A DNA stretch of 64,000 nucleotides from Dyadobacter luticola (GTDB lineage: Bacteria; Bacteroidota; Bacteroidia; Cytophagales; Spirosomataceae): assembly GCF_005860805.1 (NCBI RefSeq), contig NZ_VCEJ01000002.1:1038375-1102374 (forward strand). Direction: 5' to 3'. Positions 25,981 through 34,830 of this stretch are shown here, one piece after another. A program made the position numbers and the translations under genes. The notes beneath the pieces are model-generated. The model searched no databases. It saw only the letters and a program-made list of their open reading frames with translations, and had not been told where the DNA came from. How positions within the stretch are numbered: position 1 is the stretch's first letter; the number at the start of each line of letters is the position of its first letter.

Positions 25981-26121
25981 ATGAAACCTCCCAAATATGT
26001 GGCCCTTTCGGAAGTAGAAGTGGCAAGGATAGAATATCTCAGATTGGAGGGTTTCCCGAGAATTCATAATGTCAAAATATTTAGTAAAGAGTTTCTACAA
26101 TTAATAATATATGGACTGTGA
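25981..26121 (+). CDS. Possible small ORF
   Basis: A 46-residue frame (MKPPKYVALSEVEVARIEY...) with plausible amino-acid composition but no recognised family. It may be a fragment of a larger gene. It lies between the PLDc_N gene and the convergent gene at 26137, with no promoter recognised. Confidence 0.3.
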   Translation: MKPPKYVALSEVEVARIEYLRLEGFPRIHNVKIFSKEFLQLIIYGL

Positions 26122-26136
26122 GTTGGTAAATTCCAT

Positions 26137-26493
26137 TTAAATGAGTTTACTACCTTGTAGTATGTCAAGTATCTCCTCTAACTTGCCTTTCGTTATTTCC
26201 CCATTTAAATAAGGATTAGCCAGTTCAAAAATTATGTCTTCCATCATCTGATTTTCATAAGCTACATCGTCTCGACATTCGAGGATATTTGCCCATTCTT
26301 CTACGGTTTCGAACGTGATATCACCAGCAATGGCCCGATTAATAAGATATGTAAAATCACCTTTAGAGACAGTTATAAGTGCTATTTCGCTATCCCATGG
26401 ATACTTATCAAGCTCCGTTTTCAAGCTGTTTAAGTTACCTTTTATTTGAACAATATCGGCTAGCAATAAAGCCCGGCTCTTAACTTTTGTCAT
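26137..26493 (-). CDS. Immunity-like small protein
   Basis: A 118-residue acidic protein. From memory, the segment LDKYPWDSEIALITVSKGD, the VEEWANILECRDD turn and the closing IIFELANPYLNGEITK are typical of a small acidic family found near contact-dependent toxins. The identity is by recollection only. The ATG at 26493 gives the natural start; upstream in-frame residues belong to the response-regulator remnant. No toxin gene is adjacent, so it may be an orphan. Confidence 0.6.
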   Translation of the reverse strand: MTKVKSRALLLADIVQIKGNLNSLKTELDKYPWDSEIALITVSKGDFTYLINRAIAGDITFETVEEWANILECRDDVAYENQMMEDIIFELANPYLNGEITKGKLEEILDILQGSKLI

Positions 26494-26578
26494 TTTCGTT
26501 CTTATGTGCAAAACAGTTGTCTCAGTATCGAGGGCGTTATATAAAAAGAACCTTAATGTAGAGTATAATAAATAGACT

Positions 26579-26858
26579 TCAAATAATCTGTCTTTCCGGT
26601 ATTTCCAGTTTGTATCCCTTCCCATGAACATTCGTTATTCTCAGCTCAGGATCAGCGCTTAATTTCTTTCGCAGTTTGGAATAAACATGTCCAGACTACG
26701 CCCGATGAAAACCGCTTCATTGATCCAGATTTCCTGCATCAGCGTTTCTCGGGAAATCAGTTCACCGAAATTTTTGTGTACTGTGACGGTGTAACCAGAT
26801 GGAAACTGTGATGCAGTGAGCAAGTCCTCTGCCAGGATCACGAGCGAGTCGTGGTTAA
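26579..26858 (-). pseudogene. Response-regulator winged-helix remnant
   Basis: On the minus strand LISRETLMQEIWINEAVFIGRSLDMFI is followed, after a one-base frameshift near 26690, by KLRKKLSADPELRITNVHGKGYKLEI. This is the trans_reg_C winged-helix end of an OmpR-type response regulator. The receiver domain is missing and the reading frame is broken. Confidence 0.75.
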
Positions 26859-26995
26859 AAACAAATTCATTTTCGAACCTGTGCAGAAAAATTTACATGC
26901 ATTTACATCTTTTTACAATTGATTTACAAGCAGCAACAAACCGGATGTCTACATTAGGACTTGTTAAATTAAAAACAATTTACCTATTCATTAAC

Positions 26996-28111
26996 ATGGC
27001 AAAATCCGTGCACATCAGTGTCTTTTTCATTTTGATTCTATCCACTTTCTGTGAAGGACAAGGGCAAGTTGGCCTGCCAAATGAGACGAAGCCCGAACCG
27101 AAAGAATTGATTGTCTCCGGCGTACCTAAGACAATCACCCGTAATATTATGGAGGATAGTAAGGGCAATATGTGGGTTGCCGCGTTTGATGGTATTTTTC
27201 GGCAGGATTCCACACAGGCAGCAGGAAAGTCTTTTACGAACATTACTAGCGAAATAAGCTCAGCCCGTTTTTTTGATATATTGGAAGATAAGGAAGGGAA
27301 CTTTTGGTTTTCGACAACCTACTCAGGAGTATACTATTACCAACCCGGGCGGGCAGGAGGAGAATCTCTTCAGCATTTTACGATCGAGGACGGGCTCGCG
27401 AGTGATCAGGTTCTTGCTATTTATGAGGATAAAAATGGCAATATCTGGTTTGGGACAAAAGCCGGTGCAAGCCGCTACAATCCTGCCCGGCGGTCCAATT
27501 CGGACGCTCAAAAGTCAGATACGCTTGGGGCAAAGGAAAAATTATTTACAACATTTAAGATGAATGAGTCGGACCGCCGAGCGGGGTCGTCACGTTTTGA
27601 TCCTTACGATAACGATGTTAATTCAATTGTTGAAGACGATACGGGAAAATTTTGGTTTGGCACAAGGGGCAATACCTTCACTTTTGACGGGAAGAAGTTT
27701 ACCGTTGTTACAAATCATGGTGAGCCTCTTTTTAATGTCCGAAAGATAATCAAGGATACAAAAGGTAATATTTGGCTGGCAGGCATAGAAGACGGCCTCT
27801 GGCGCATCAGTGGTAATACATTTACCAATTTTTCACAGCAACCTACCGGGTATGTTTATGAAGACAAAAAAGGGAACATCTGGACTAGTTCAAAACCTCC
27901 GTATAACGGAAGCGACAGATGGGCACTTTCACGTTATGACGTTCAAACATTGTCTGACCAGAAACCGAACGTAACCGATGTAATGGCGGAATATGAAGAT
28001 TATAAAAATATGATTTTTGGCATTGCAGAAGCGAAAGATGGAAGCATCTGGTTTGGCACTTTAAGTGGTCTGTTTCGCTATGATGGAGAGGCTATCACTC
28101 CCATAAAATAA
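26996..28111 (+). CDS. Periplasmic two-component-type beta-propeller protein
   Basis: A 371-residue exported protein. The signal peptide (1-24) is followed by seven or so Reg_prop blades, each marked by E(D)xxGNxWFGT (GNMWVAAFDG, GNFWFSTTYSG, GNIWFGTKAG, GKFWFGTRG, GNIWLAGIEDG, GNIWTSSKPP and GSIWFGTLSG). It has no transmembrane or kinase part, unlike full-length hybrid sensors. It may work with a separate kinase or as a binding protein. Several blade loops carry unusual Arg/Pro/Ser/Asp insertions with GC-rich DNA (27482-27496, 27570-27584). The ATG at 26996 gives the signal peptide. The response-regulator remnant lies divergently upstream. Confidence 0.8.
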   Translation: MAKSVHISVFFILILSTFCEGQGQVGLPNETKPEPKELIVSGVPKTITRNIMEDSKGNMWVAAFDGIFRQDSTQAAGKSFTNITSEISSARFFDILEDKEGNFWFSTTYSGVYYYQPGRAGGESLQHFTIEDGLASDQVLAIYEDKNGNIWFGTKAGASRYNPARRSNSDAQKSDTLGAKEKLFTTFKMNESDRRAGSSRFDPYDNDVNSIVEDDTGKFWFGTRGNTFTFDGKKFTVVTNHGEPLFNVRKIIKDTKGNIWLAGIEDGLWRISGNTFTNFSQQPTGYVYEDKKGNIWTSSKPPYNGSDRWALSRYDVQTLSDQKPNVTDVMAEYEDYKNMIFGIAEAKDGSIWFGTLSGLFRYDGEAITPIK

Positions 28112-28227
28112 ATAGGGCCACTGGAAGCGATGCATCTTCTGCATCCAGGTAGAAGAAGCTGAAATGCGTAATCATGCCGGATCCGCACATTAACTTAACT
28201 ACCAATTCATCAAAAAAACCACTTCCA

Positions 28228-28572
28228 ATGAACAACAAACAAATCCTGCAAGCCGCCAACAACGCCGTGATGCAAGGGGACAATGAAGGTTTCCTGGCTT
28301 TCTGTACGGATGATGTCGTATGGACTTTTGTCGGTGATCAGACTTTAAGAGGGAAGGAGGCCGTGCGGCAGTATATGGCCGAAACTTATTTGGAGCCGCC
28401 TCAATTTGATGTGGAAAATATGATTGAAGGAGGGGTTTACGTCACCGCGATTGGCAAGATCGATTTGAAGGATGCGGATGGAAATCTTGTCAATTATTCG
28501 TATTGCGACGTTTGGCGATTTGAGGACGGCAAAATGGCTGAACTGACGGCATTTGTTATTCAAATTTCGTAG
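28228..28572 (+). CDS. SnoaL-like (NTF2-fold) protein
   Basis: A 114-residue protein with the NTF2-fold pattern: ILQAANNAVMQGDNEGFLAFCTDDVVWTFVGD, then GKEAVRQYM and the closing strand YCDVWRFEDGKMAELTAFV. This small fold binds or isomerises diverse ligands; no specific function is visible. The start at 28228 (MNNKQI) is preferred, since the upstream frame has no family sequence. Confidence 0.85.
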   Translation: MNNKQILQAANNAVMQGDNEGFLAFCTDDVVWTFVGDQTLRGKEAVRQYMAETYLEPPQFDVENMIEGGVYVTAIGKIDLKDADGNLVNYSYCDVWRFEDGKMAELTAFVIQIS

Positions 28573-28611
28573 GCAAGCTTTTCTTTGCTTAAAAGCGCTG
28601 CTACCCTTTTT

Positions 28612-29508
28612 TTAATTGAAACTACTCCGGTATTCCATCGGCGACATATTTGTCTTGTTTTTGAATAGCTTGTGAAACGATTGCGGATACTCAAATCCCA
28701 TCTGGTAGGCGATTTCACTTACCTGTAAGTTGGTCGTTGACAACAACTGTTTGGCTTTTTCAATTACCTTGGCCTGAATGTGCTGCTGGGCTGTCTGGCC
28801 GGAGGTGATTCGCAGCATGTCGCTGAGGTAACCGGGGGAAAGGTTTAGTTCTTTTGCGATTTGCTGCACGCTAGGCAATCCTTTTTGCTGATCCCAGAAT
28901 TGATCCAGGACGGTTTCGAGGCGGGTCAGGATTTCGTCATTCGCTACTTTGCGTGTAATGAATTGGCGGGCATAAAAACGGCTGCTGTACTGCAGCAAAA
29001 GCTCGATCTGGGCGATCATCACGTCCTGGCTGAAATTATCTATACTGGTCTGGTATTCACTTTCAATGTTGGTGAAGATGCCTTCAATCTTTGCCTCCTC
29101 CTCTTCCGATAAATGCAGCGCTTCGTGAAGCTCGTACGAGAAAAAATGGAAGTTCCGAATCCTGGCTGCCAGTGGCGTATTGGCGATGAAATCAGGGTGA
29201 AACATCAGCGTAATACCACCCGGTGGTTTCGTTCCCGGGCTAAGTTTCATCAGCAGTTGATGTGGAGAGATAAATGCCATCATCCCTTCATCAAAATCAT
29301 AATGCCGGTGCCCGTATTTCAGCTTGCCGTCATAATTCTTCTTGATGGATATGCAAAAAAAATTGAGTGTAAAATGCTGTAATTCAGTGAGCCTATCGTA
29401 GGCAGCATGTTCATGCCGGAAAACGCTGACCAGCGGATGCTTCGGCTTGGGCAATCCGAGCAGGCGATGCTGCTCGGATATGGAATTGATGAGATATGGC
29501 TTGTTCAC
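28612..29508 (-). CDS. AraC family transcriptional regulator
   Basis: A 298-residue regulator with an N-terminal cupin-like domain (about 40-150) and a C-terminal HTH pair (about 205-298: VQQIAKELNLSPGYLSDMLR and VSEIAYQMGFEYPQSFHKLF). It is oriented with and just downstream of the zinc alcohol dehydrogenase at 29518, the stop of which lies 10 bases upstream of this gene's start. It is therefore probably co-transcribed with, and regulates, that enzyme. Confidence 0.92.
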   Translation of the reverse strand: MNKPYLINSISEQHRLLGLPKPKHPLVSVFRHEHAAYDRLTELQHFTLNFFCISIKKNYDGKLKYGHRHYDFDEGMMAFISPHQLLMKLSPGTKPPGGITLMFHPDFIANTPLAARIRNFHFFSYELHEALHLSEEEEAKIEGIFTNIESEYQTSIDNFSQDVMIAQIELLLQYSSRFYARQFITRKVANDEILTRLETVLDQFWDQQKGLPSVQQIAKELNLSPGYLSDMLRITSGQTAQQHIQAKVIEKAKQLLSTTNLQVSEIAYQMGFEYPQSFHKLFKNKTNMSPMEYRSSFN

Positions 29509-29517
29509 CTATTGAAA

Positions 29518-30558
29518 TTACAGGGTTTTCATGTCAATGACAAAACGATATCTGACATCGCCACGCTGCATCCGGTCGTATGCGGTATGGATATCTTTGA
29601 TATCGATCAGTTCAATGTCGGACACAATGCCGTGTTCTGCACAAAAATCCAGCATTTCCTGCGTCTCGGGCAACCCACCTGCGCCTGAACCGGCGATGAC
29701 CTTGTTACCCATTGCCAAAGAGAATGAGCTCACTTCCCACGGCTTGGCGGGCATACCTACATTCACATAAATGCCGTTTGTTTTCAACACAGAAAGATAG
29801 GGGTTTACATCGCTGTTGCCGGAAACCGTATCCAGTACAAAATCAAAAGTCTTGAATGCCGCCTTCATCTGCGCCTCATCTTTTGAAATAATAAAATGTA
29901 ATGCGCCAAGCTTCCGTGCAGCTTCCTCCTTGCCTGGTGAAGTACTCAGCACCGTTACCTCGGCTCCCAAAGCATTCCCAAATTTAACGCCCATGTGACC
30001 CAATCCGCCTAAGCCGACCACGGCCAGCTTATGACCCTTGCCCACATTCCAACGTTTCAATGGCGAGTAAGTAGTAATTCCGGCGCAAAGCAACGGTGCT
30101 ACGCCAGCCAGGTCGAGCTTTTCTGAAATGTGATGCACAAAGTCTTCGTTCACCACAATCGTGTTTGAGTAACCTCCGTAAACCGGCAAACCGTCGTGAC
30201 CCAGGTTATTGTACGTCTGGACTGGCGACACGGAGCAAAATTGTTCCTGGCCATTTTTACAGTCCTGACATTCCCGGCACGAATCCACCATTACGCCGAC
30301 ACCGCCAAGGTCGCCTATGCCGAACTTTCTGGCGTGAGCGCCCACAGCGCTGATGCGTCCAACAATTTCATGGCCGGGGACCATCGGGAAAATGCCCTCA
30401 AACCATTCGTTTCGGGTCAGGTGAATGTCGGTATGACAAACCCCGCAGTACAGAATTTCGATTTGTACGTCGTGCGCGCCGATGTCGCGTCTTTCAAATT
30501 GCCAGGGCGCCAGCGGGCTTTCCGCTGTTTGCGCCGCATATCCTTTTGCAGCTATCAT
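29518..30558 (-). CDS. Zinc-dependent NAD(P) alcohol dehydrogenase (YahK/CAD-like)
   Basis: A 346-residue medium-chain dehydrogenase. The catalytic zinc site is C38 and H63 (CGVCHTD, GHE); four structural-zinc cysteines lie at about 94-108 (DSCRECQDCKNGQEQFC). The Rossmann motif GLGGLGHMG is at about 176-184. Similar enzymes reduce aldehydes with NADPH. A second, clearly paralogous enzyme lies at 34831. Downstream on the same strand is an AraC regulator. Confidence 0.92.
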   Translation of the reverse strand: MIAAKGYAAQTAESPLAPWQFERRDIGAHDVQIEILYCGVCHTDIHLTRNEWFEGIFPMVPGHEIVGRISAVGAHARKFGIGDLGGVGVMVDSCRECQDCKNGQEQFCSVSPVQTYNNLGHDGLPVYGGYSNTIVVNEDFVHHISEKLDLAGVAPLLCAGITTYSPLKRWNVGKGHKLAVVGLGGLGHMGVKFGNALGAEVTVLSTSPGKEEAARKLGALHFIISKDEAQMKAAFKTFDFVLDTVSGNSDVNPYLSVLKTNGIYVNVGMPAKPWEVSSFSLAMGNKVIAGSGAGGLPETQEMLDFCAEHGIVSDIELIDIKDIHTAYDRMQRGDVRYRFVIDMKTL

Positions 30559-30778
30559 AAAGTAAAATTTTATGACACAAACTTAGGAAGCACCCGGCAG
30601 CAGCGATTATCCAGATCCGGGGAAAACGTATCCGGATTTTCTCGGGATCTAAATTCATGGGCAAACCCAACTTTGGCACTATTCACCCCCTAAGATGTCG
30701 CATTTACACAGTTTCGGTGGCAGGATTATATTCCACCTTTGCATTATGCAATGTCAAAAAAACTAAAAAAATAAAACT

Positions 30779-31213
30779 ATGAGGACAATTAATCCCTGGA
30801 TCAATTTCAACGGAAATGCGGAGGAAGCATTCACTTTTTACAAATCCGTTTTTGGCGGAGAATTCTCAAAAATCGTTCGCTTCAAAGATCTGGCAAGCGA
30901 TGAATTTACCATACCGGAAAGCGAGGCGAATAAGATCATGACCATCATTTTGCCTATCGGAAAGCACAATGTGCTGCTCGCCAACGATGTTCCGGAATTT
31001 ATGGGACGGGTAAATGAAAATGAAAACAGGTCCAAAATTTCAATCAGTGCAGAAAGTCGTGAAGAGGCAGACAGGCTTTTCAACGGATTATCGGCCGGGG
31101 GTAGTGTAGAAGGACCGATCGGTGACAGTCCCTGGGGTACTTATGCAGGTATGTTCCGGGACAAATATGGTATCGAGTGGATCGTAGATTTTGACCCGAA
31201 TTATAACGGTTAA
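30779..31213 (+). CDS. VOC family protein (PhnB-like)
   Basis: A 144-residue protein with one PhnB-type VOC domain: INPWINFNGNAEEAFTFYKSVFGGEF at the start and GMFRDKYGIEWIVDF at the end. The family covers glyoxalase-like, demethylase-like and resistance proteins; specific activity cannot be told. It is transcribed alone, divergent from the alcohol dehydrogenase. Confidence 0.88.
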   Translation: MRTINPWINFNGNAEEAFTFYKSVFGGEFSKIVRFKDLASDEFTIPESEANKIMTIILPIGKHNVLLANDVPEFMGRVNENENRSKISISAESREEADRLFNGLSAGGSVEGPIGDSPWGTYAGMFRDKYGIEWIVDFDPNYNG

Positions 31214-31247
31214 TCAAGTGCTTGAATCAGCGTTTTTGTAAAAAATG

Positions 31248-31290
31248 AATCAGGGGATTTGCAAACCAGATGTTTGTAAATCCCCTGATT
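31248..31290. terminator. Hairpin after the VOC gene
   Basis: AATCAGGGGATTT (31248-31260) pairs perfectly with AAATCCCCTGATT (31278-31290), and a further CAAA/TTTG pairs inside. No clear T run follows, so it may act as a transcript stabiliser or weak terminator. Confidence 0.5.
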
Positions 31291-31359
31291 TGCATTTCGA
31301 CTAAGATACTTTGCCGTAAGTAGCTAATTTCGTAAATACGACCCGAGTACCTTTGAACC

Positions 31360-32223
31360 ATGAAAACGACAACCCGCAAGCATTCACTGCCGCCGGATTT
31401 TAGCCAGAACGACCAGCTGCCGATCCGCATCGTATCGCCCGATTTTGGTCATTTGCCAAAGGATGTGATCGGTAAATATGGGCTTACGCGCCGGCTGCCG
31501 TACTATTTTTTCCTTTTTGTGCTGGAAGGGACGAGCCGCCACGGGGTTGATCTGGATGAATTTGAAATCGGGAAGAATGAATTGCTGTTTTCGTTGCCAC
31601 ATCAGATGCAGCAGCTTCCGGAAAGTGCGCATGGCAAGGATTATTACAAATTAGGTTTTGATGAGGAATGTTTGTCACGGCTGCCCAGGCAATATCCTTT
31701 TCTATTAAACCCGCTCAATCAGCATAAGATAGCATTTCCCCATGCTGCCGCAGCCAGACTTTGTTCGATTTTTGAAATATTAAAAAACCTGCTGGGTACG
31801 CCCGATACCGAACCGGACCTGATCCTGGCCCACCTGAATAGCCTGCTGACCGAGATCAACACCGCATATTTTGCCGGGCAAGAAAGGCCTGTGGATGACC
31901 GTATTTCCAAGTTTATCGGCTTCAAAGTATTTGTTGAAAATAACCTGACCGACCATCCCACCATCCGTGACATTGCAGAAGCGCTGGCGATGAGTCAGGA
32001 CAGCCTGTACCAGATCGTCAAGCAGTATTCAGGACTTTCGCCTAAGGAATTTGTGACTGATAGGCTTATCCTCGAAGCGCGGCGCAGGCTTTATTATGGT
32101 GAGCGGACTTCCGTGAAAGAGCTGGCTTTTGACCTGGGTTTCAATGATCCGGATTACTTTTCAAGGCTTTTCAAGAAAGTGACCGGCAAGACCGTCGCAG
32201 GTTTTTTTCAGGATTTGTCCTGA
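31360..32223 (+). CDS. AraC family transcriptional regulator
   Basis: A 287-residue regulator with a sensing N-terminus and a C-terminal HTH pair (about 195-287: IRDIAEALAMSQDSLYQIVKQY, VKELAFDLGFNDPDYFSRLF). An NAD-dependent epimerase gene follows 72 bases downstream in the same direction and is a likely target. Confidence 0.92.
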   Translation: MKTTTRKHSLPPDFSQNDQLPIRIVSPDFGHLPKDVIGKYGLTRRLPYYFFLFVLEGTSRHGVDLDEFEIGKNELLFSLPHQMQQLPESAHGKDYYKLGFDEECLSRLPRQYPFLLNPLNQHKIAFPHAAAARLCSIFEILKNLLGTPDTEPDLILAHLNSLLTEINTAYFAGQERPVDDRISKFIGFKVFVENNLTDHPTIRDIAEALAMSQDSLYQIVKQYSGLSPKEFVTDRLILEARRRLYYGERTSVKELAFDLGFNDPDYFSRLFKKVTGKTVAGFFQDLS

Positions 32224-32295
32224 ACTGCCCGCTTTTCGTCCGGCCCATTTAAAATTCCTCTTCCGAGCTTTGTCCATCACATTAATACATGAGTT

Positions 32296-33144
32296 ATGGA
32301 CAACAAATCAGAAAAAATATTGATTACCGGCATCACTGGTCTGGTAGGTGCCCGCCTGCTTCCGAGGCTTGCAGCGGAGGGCTGGAATTGTCACGCCCTG
32401 GTTCGTGGCGGTAAACCGGTTCCGGAGGGAATTAATGCCGTGGAAGGAGATATCCTCGACGCAGAAACGCTCACAGAAGCTGTGAAAGACGCATCCGCCA
32501 TTATTCACCTCGCTGCCGTATTCCGCACGGCTGATACGGATCTTATCTGGAAAAGTAACCTGGAAGGAACGCAGAATCTTATCGACGCCGCAAAAAAATA
32601 TGCGCCAAATGCCCGATTCATCCTTGCCAGCACGGCGCACGTTTATAATGCAGACAATCCGCACCCTGGCCGGGAAGACGACGAACTTAATCCGCAGTTG
32701 GCTTATCCGGCAAGCAAGCTGGCAGCCGAAAACGCCCTGCGCGCAAGCGGACTCAACTGGTCGGTACTCCGGTTTCCGTTTGTATACGGCGACGGCGACA
32801 AGCACGTAGAAATGCTGCCGGAACATGTTTTGGGAAAATGGCATCCCGCAGCCAGAATGAGTATTATCCACCACCGCGACATCGCAAATGCCATCAAAAT
32901 GGCGTTCGCCGGAAAGATGGATGGGCGCATTGTGAACATTTCCGACGAAGCCCCGACTTCCGTCTACGAACTCCTGCGATTGGTCGGCGTAACCATGGAA
33001 TCGTCTTCGGAGCCGCTCACCAATCCCTGGCATTTACAAGTCGACAGTTCATTGGCGCGGAACCTGGGCTTTCAGCCGGAAGTGCGGACAGTTTACCAGG
33101 CAGTGGCGGAGGGTTTGCTGTGGAAATTGGCAGTAGGCTTCTAA
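32296..33144 (+). CDS. NAD-dependent epimerase/dehydratase family protein
   Basis: A 282-residue extended SDR with the Rossmann start LITGITGLVGARLLPRL, a catalytic YPASK (YxxxK) at about 136-140 and a family pattern FRTADTDLIWKSNLEGTQNLIDAA. The substrate is probably a nucleotide sugar or a small ketone; it cannot be resolved. It lies behind the AraC gene at 31360 and ends 4 bases from the convergent gene at 33149. Confidence 0.88.
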   Translation: MDNKSEKILITGITGLVGARLLPRLAAEGWNCHALVRGGKPVPEGINAVEGDILDAETLTEAVKDASAIIHLAAVFRTADTDLIWKSNLEGTQNLIDAAKKYAPNARFILASTAHVYNADNPHPGREDDELNPQLAYPASKLAAENALRASGLNWSVLRFPFVYGDGDKHVEMLPEHVLGKWHPAARMSIIHHRDIANAIKMAFAGKMDGRIVNISDEAPTSVYELLRLVGVTMESSSEPLTNPWHLQVDSSLARNLGFQPEVRTVYQAVAEGLLWKLAVGF

Positions 33145-33148
33145 TCAA

Positions 33149-34468
33149 TCAGAGCGCCAGACCGACACCGATATTTGTCCTGAATCCCAGCGATGTTTTG
33201 TTATTGTTTAATTGCTCTTTCACATTGTACGATGTATTAAGATCAATATAGCCGCGGCGAAATGCGCGAAGCTGAAAACCTAAAAGTGGGCCAGCCTGAA
33301 TCATGTTGGTCTCACTTTTTAAATCCACGCCCCGAACGTCGGAATGTTTGCCTTTGTAGTAATTGTATTCTGTGTGGAGACCAGCATACCAGCCGGACAA
33401 TCCATTACCGCCTTTGCCTCTTCTTTGCTGTTGTTTTTGCAGGAAATAATATCGCGGCTGTACTGAGAATATGGCAATCTTTTCCCTGGAATAAACGAGT
33501 GTATACGGAAATATTCTGTAAATAGGCAGGTATGTATTGGGGTCATAGCCGATTTCGATCTGATTATCGTGTCTCAGATAGTTAAATCCGTTATTCATTG
33601 CAGCATCTAATTGCACATTAACAGTCCAGGGAGAGGTTTTGATTTTTCGTTCAAATGCAACACCCACCCGAATTCTGTTTAAATAATAGCCCACCGTAAG
33701 TTCCGGCAATCTGATCTTCCACTGCTGACCCTGAAATTCATCACAACGTAAAATGTCGCAAAAAGGCGCGGTGGCCGATTTTTTCCAATCTCCGAGCGCA
33801 ATGCCCATACTTGCTTGCGTCGAAAACTGCAAACCTGTCGCTCCAAATCCGTATGAGTAATCAAAAACTGATTTGAAAAGGGCAAAGGAAAAATCCATAT
33901 AGCCATGATTTAGAAAGCGTCTTTGAAATCCAAACTTTATTCCTGCCTTCGGATCATTTTCAACGGTACCGGGAATGTTAAAGAATAATGCGGCATAATT
34001 TCCGCTGAAATTGTTGGCACTTTTTCCGGACTTGATACGTCGGCGCATGTTGACAAACCAGCGAAGCTGCGCATCAATAACCGTATTTTGCCAGGATTCC
34101 CTGATCGGCGCATTTACGCCGTAAAGCGGAAAATGTCCCGACAATGCCAGCGAAAAGGCGGGGAGAAACTTTACTTCATAGCCCAGATGAAGCGATAAAT
34201 TGTTGAGGGTTTTATCATCGCTCAGCGGGTAGGGGACTGCCTGATAATATTGCGACAATCCCAGTTTAAACATATTGCGAGTGGGCACTTTGGTCATAAA
34301 GACATTTTCATATCTGTCGATAAACCGCTGTTTTACAAGCGTATCCGGCTCTTGTGAAAATGTTACCGCAGTTTTTTCCTGAGCAAAAACATTTCCGGCA
34401 GAAATGATCGCAATCAGGGTTATTAGATTTTTTATCAATACTAAAAACGAAGGAGAAATTTTTAACAT
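33149..34468 (-). CDS. Putative outer-membrane beta-barrel protein
   Basis: A 439-residue protein with a signal peptide (1-29, ending VFA) and a body of alternating hydrophobic residues, with many aromatic and Asn/Gly turns and no long hydrophobic helix, as in outer-membrane barrels. The last residues (SLGFRTNIGVGLAL) end in a hydrophobic strand. No family is recognised. Upstream (34486-34527) an inverted TTTCAAT/ATTGAAA pair encloses the palindrome AGGTTCAACCT, a possible operator. Confidence 0.6.
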   Translation of the reverse strand: MLKISPSFLVLIKNLITLIAIISAGNVFAQEKTAVTFSQEPDTLVKQRFIDRYENVFMTKVPTRNMFKLGLSQYYQAVPYPLSDDKTLNNLSLHLGYEVKFLPAFSLALSGHFPLYGVNAPIRESWQNTVIDAQLRWFVNMRRRIKSGKSANNFSGNYAALFFNIPGTVENDPKAGIKFGFQRRFLNHGYMDFSFALFKSVFDYSYGFGATGLQFSTQASMGIALGDWKKSATAPFCDILRCDEFQGQQWKIRLPELTVGYYLNRIRVGVAFERKIKTSPWTVNVQLDAAMNNGFNYLRHDNQIEIGYDPNTYLPIYRIFPYTLVYSREKIAIFSVQPRYYFLQKQQQRRGKGGNGLSGWYAGLHTEYNYYKGKHSDVRGVDLKSETNMIQAGPLLGFQLRAFRRGYIDLNTSYNVKEQLNNNKTSLGFRTNIGVGLAL

Positions 34469-34670
34469 TTCTGGGCAGTGCTATATTTCAATGTAGGTTC
34501 AACCTAATAAATGCAGGTTGATTGAAACAAGGAGGCTGGAATGTTTACAAATCGTTGTATGCGGAGAAAGTTTTTGTTGGATTGTATTGGAATGGATTTA
34601 ATGGGATAGTTGCTGGGAGCGAACTTTATGAAAAATAATTCCAAGCTTCTAACCGACAACAATTTCAAAA

Positions 34671-34808
34671 ATGAAAGGAATCAAAAAGCAAGACCTCCCG
34701 GAGAAGAATTGTGTAGTTTGCGGCAGGCCTTTTACCTGGCGGAAGAAGTGGGAGAAAGTGTGGGACGAGGTGAAATATTGCAGTGAAAAGTGCCGCCGGA
34801 CGAAATGA
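34671..34808 (+). CDS. DUF2256 small zinc-finger-like protein
   Basis: A 45-residue protein with four cysteines in the DUF2256 pattern: [20 protein letters not shown] followed by [11 protein letters not shown]. The Cys pairs suggest zinc binding. This family is usually short and occurs near photolyase or cryptochrome genes; here it stands alone, convergent with the alcohol dehydrogenase. Confidence 0.88.
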   Translation: MKGIKKQDLPEKNCVVCGRPFTWRKKWEKVWDEVKYCSEKCRRTK

Positions 34809-34830
34809 CACGGCGGCACGTTTTCAGGTC

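Noticed and set aside
26515..26530. GTCTCAGTATCGAG resembling repeat copy 3 at 10250
   Set aside because: It lies in a coding frame, is a single short match and has no partner palindrome.
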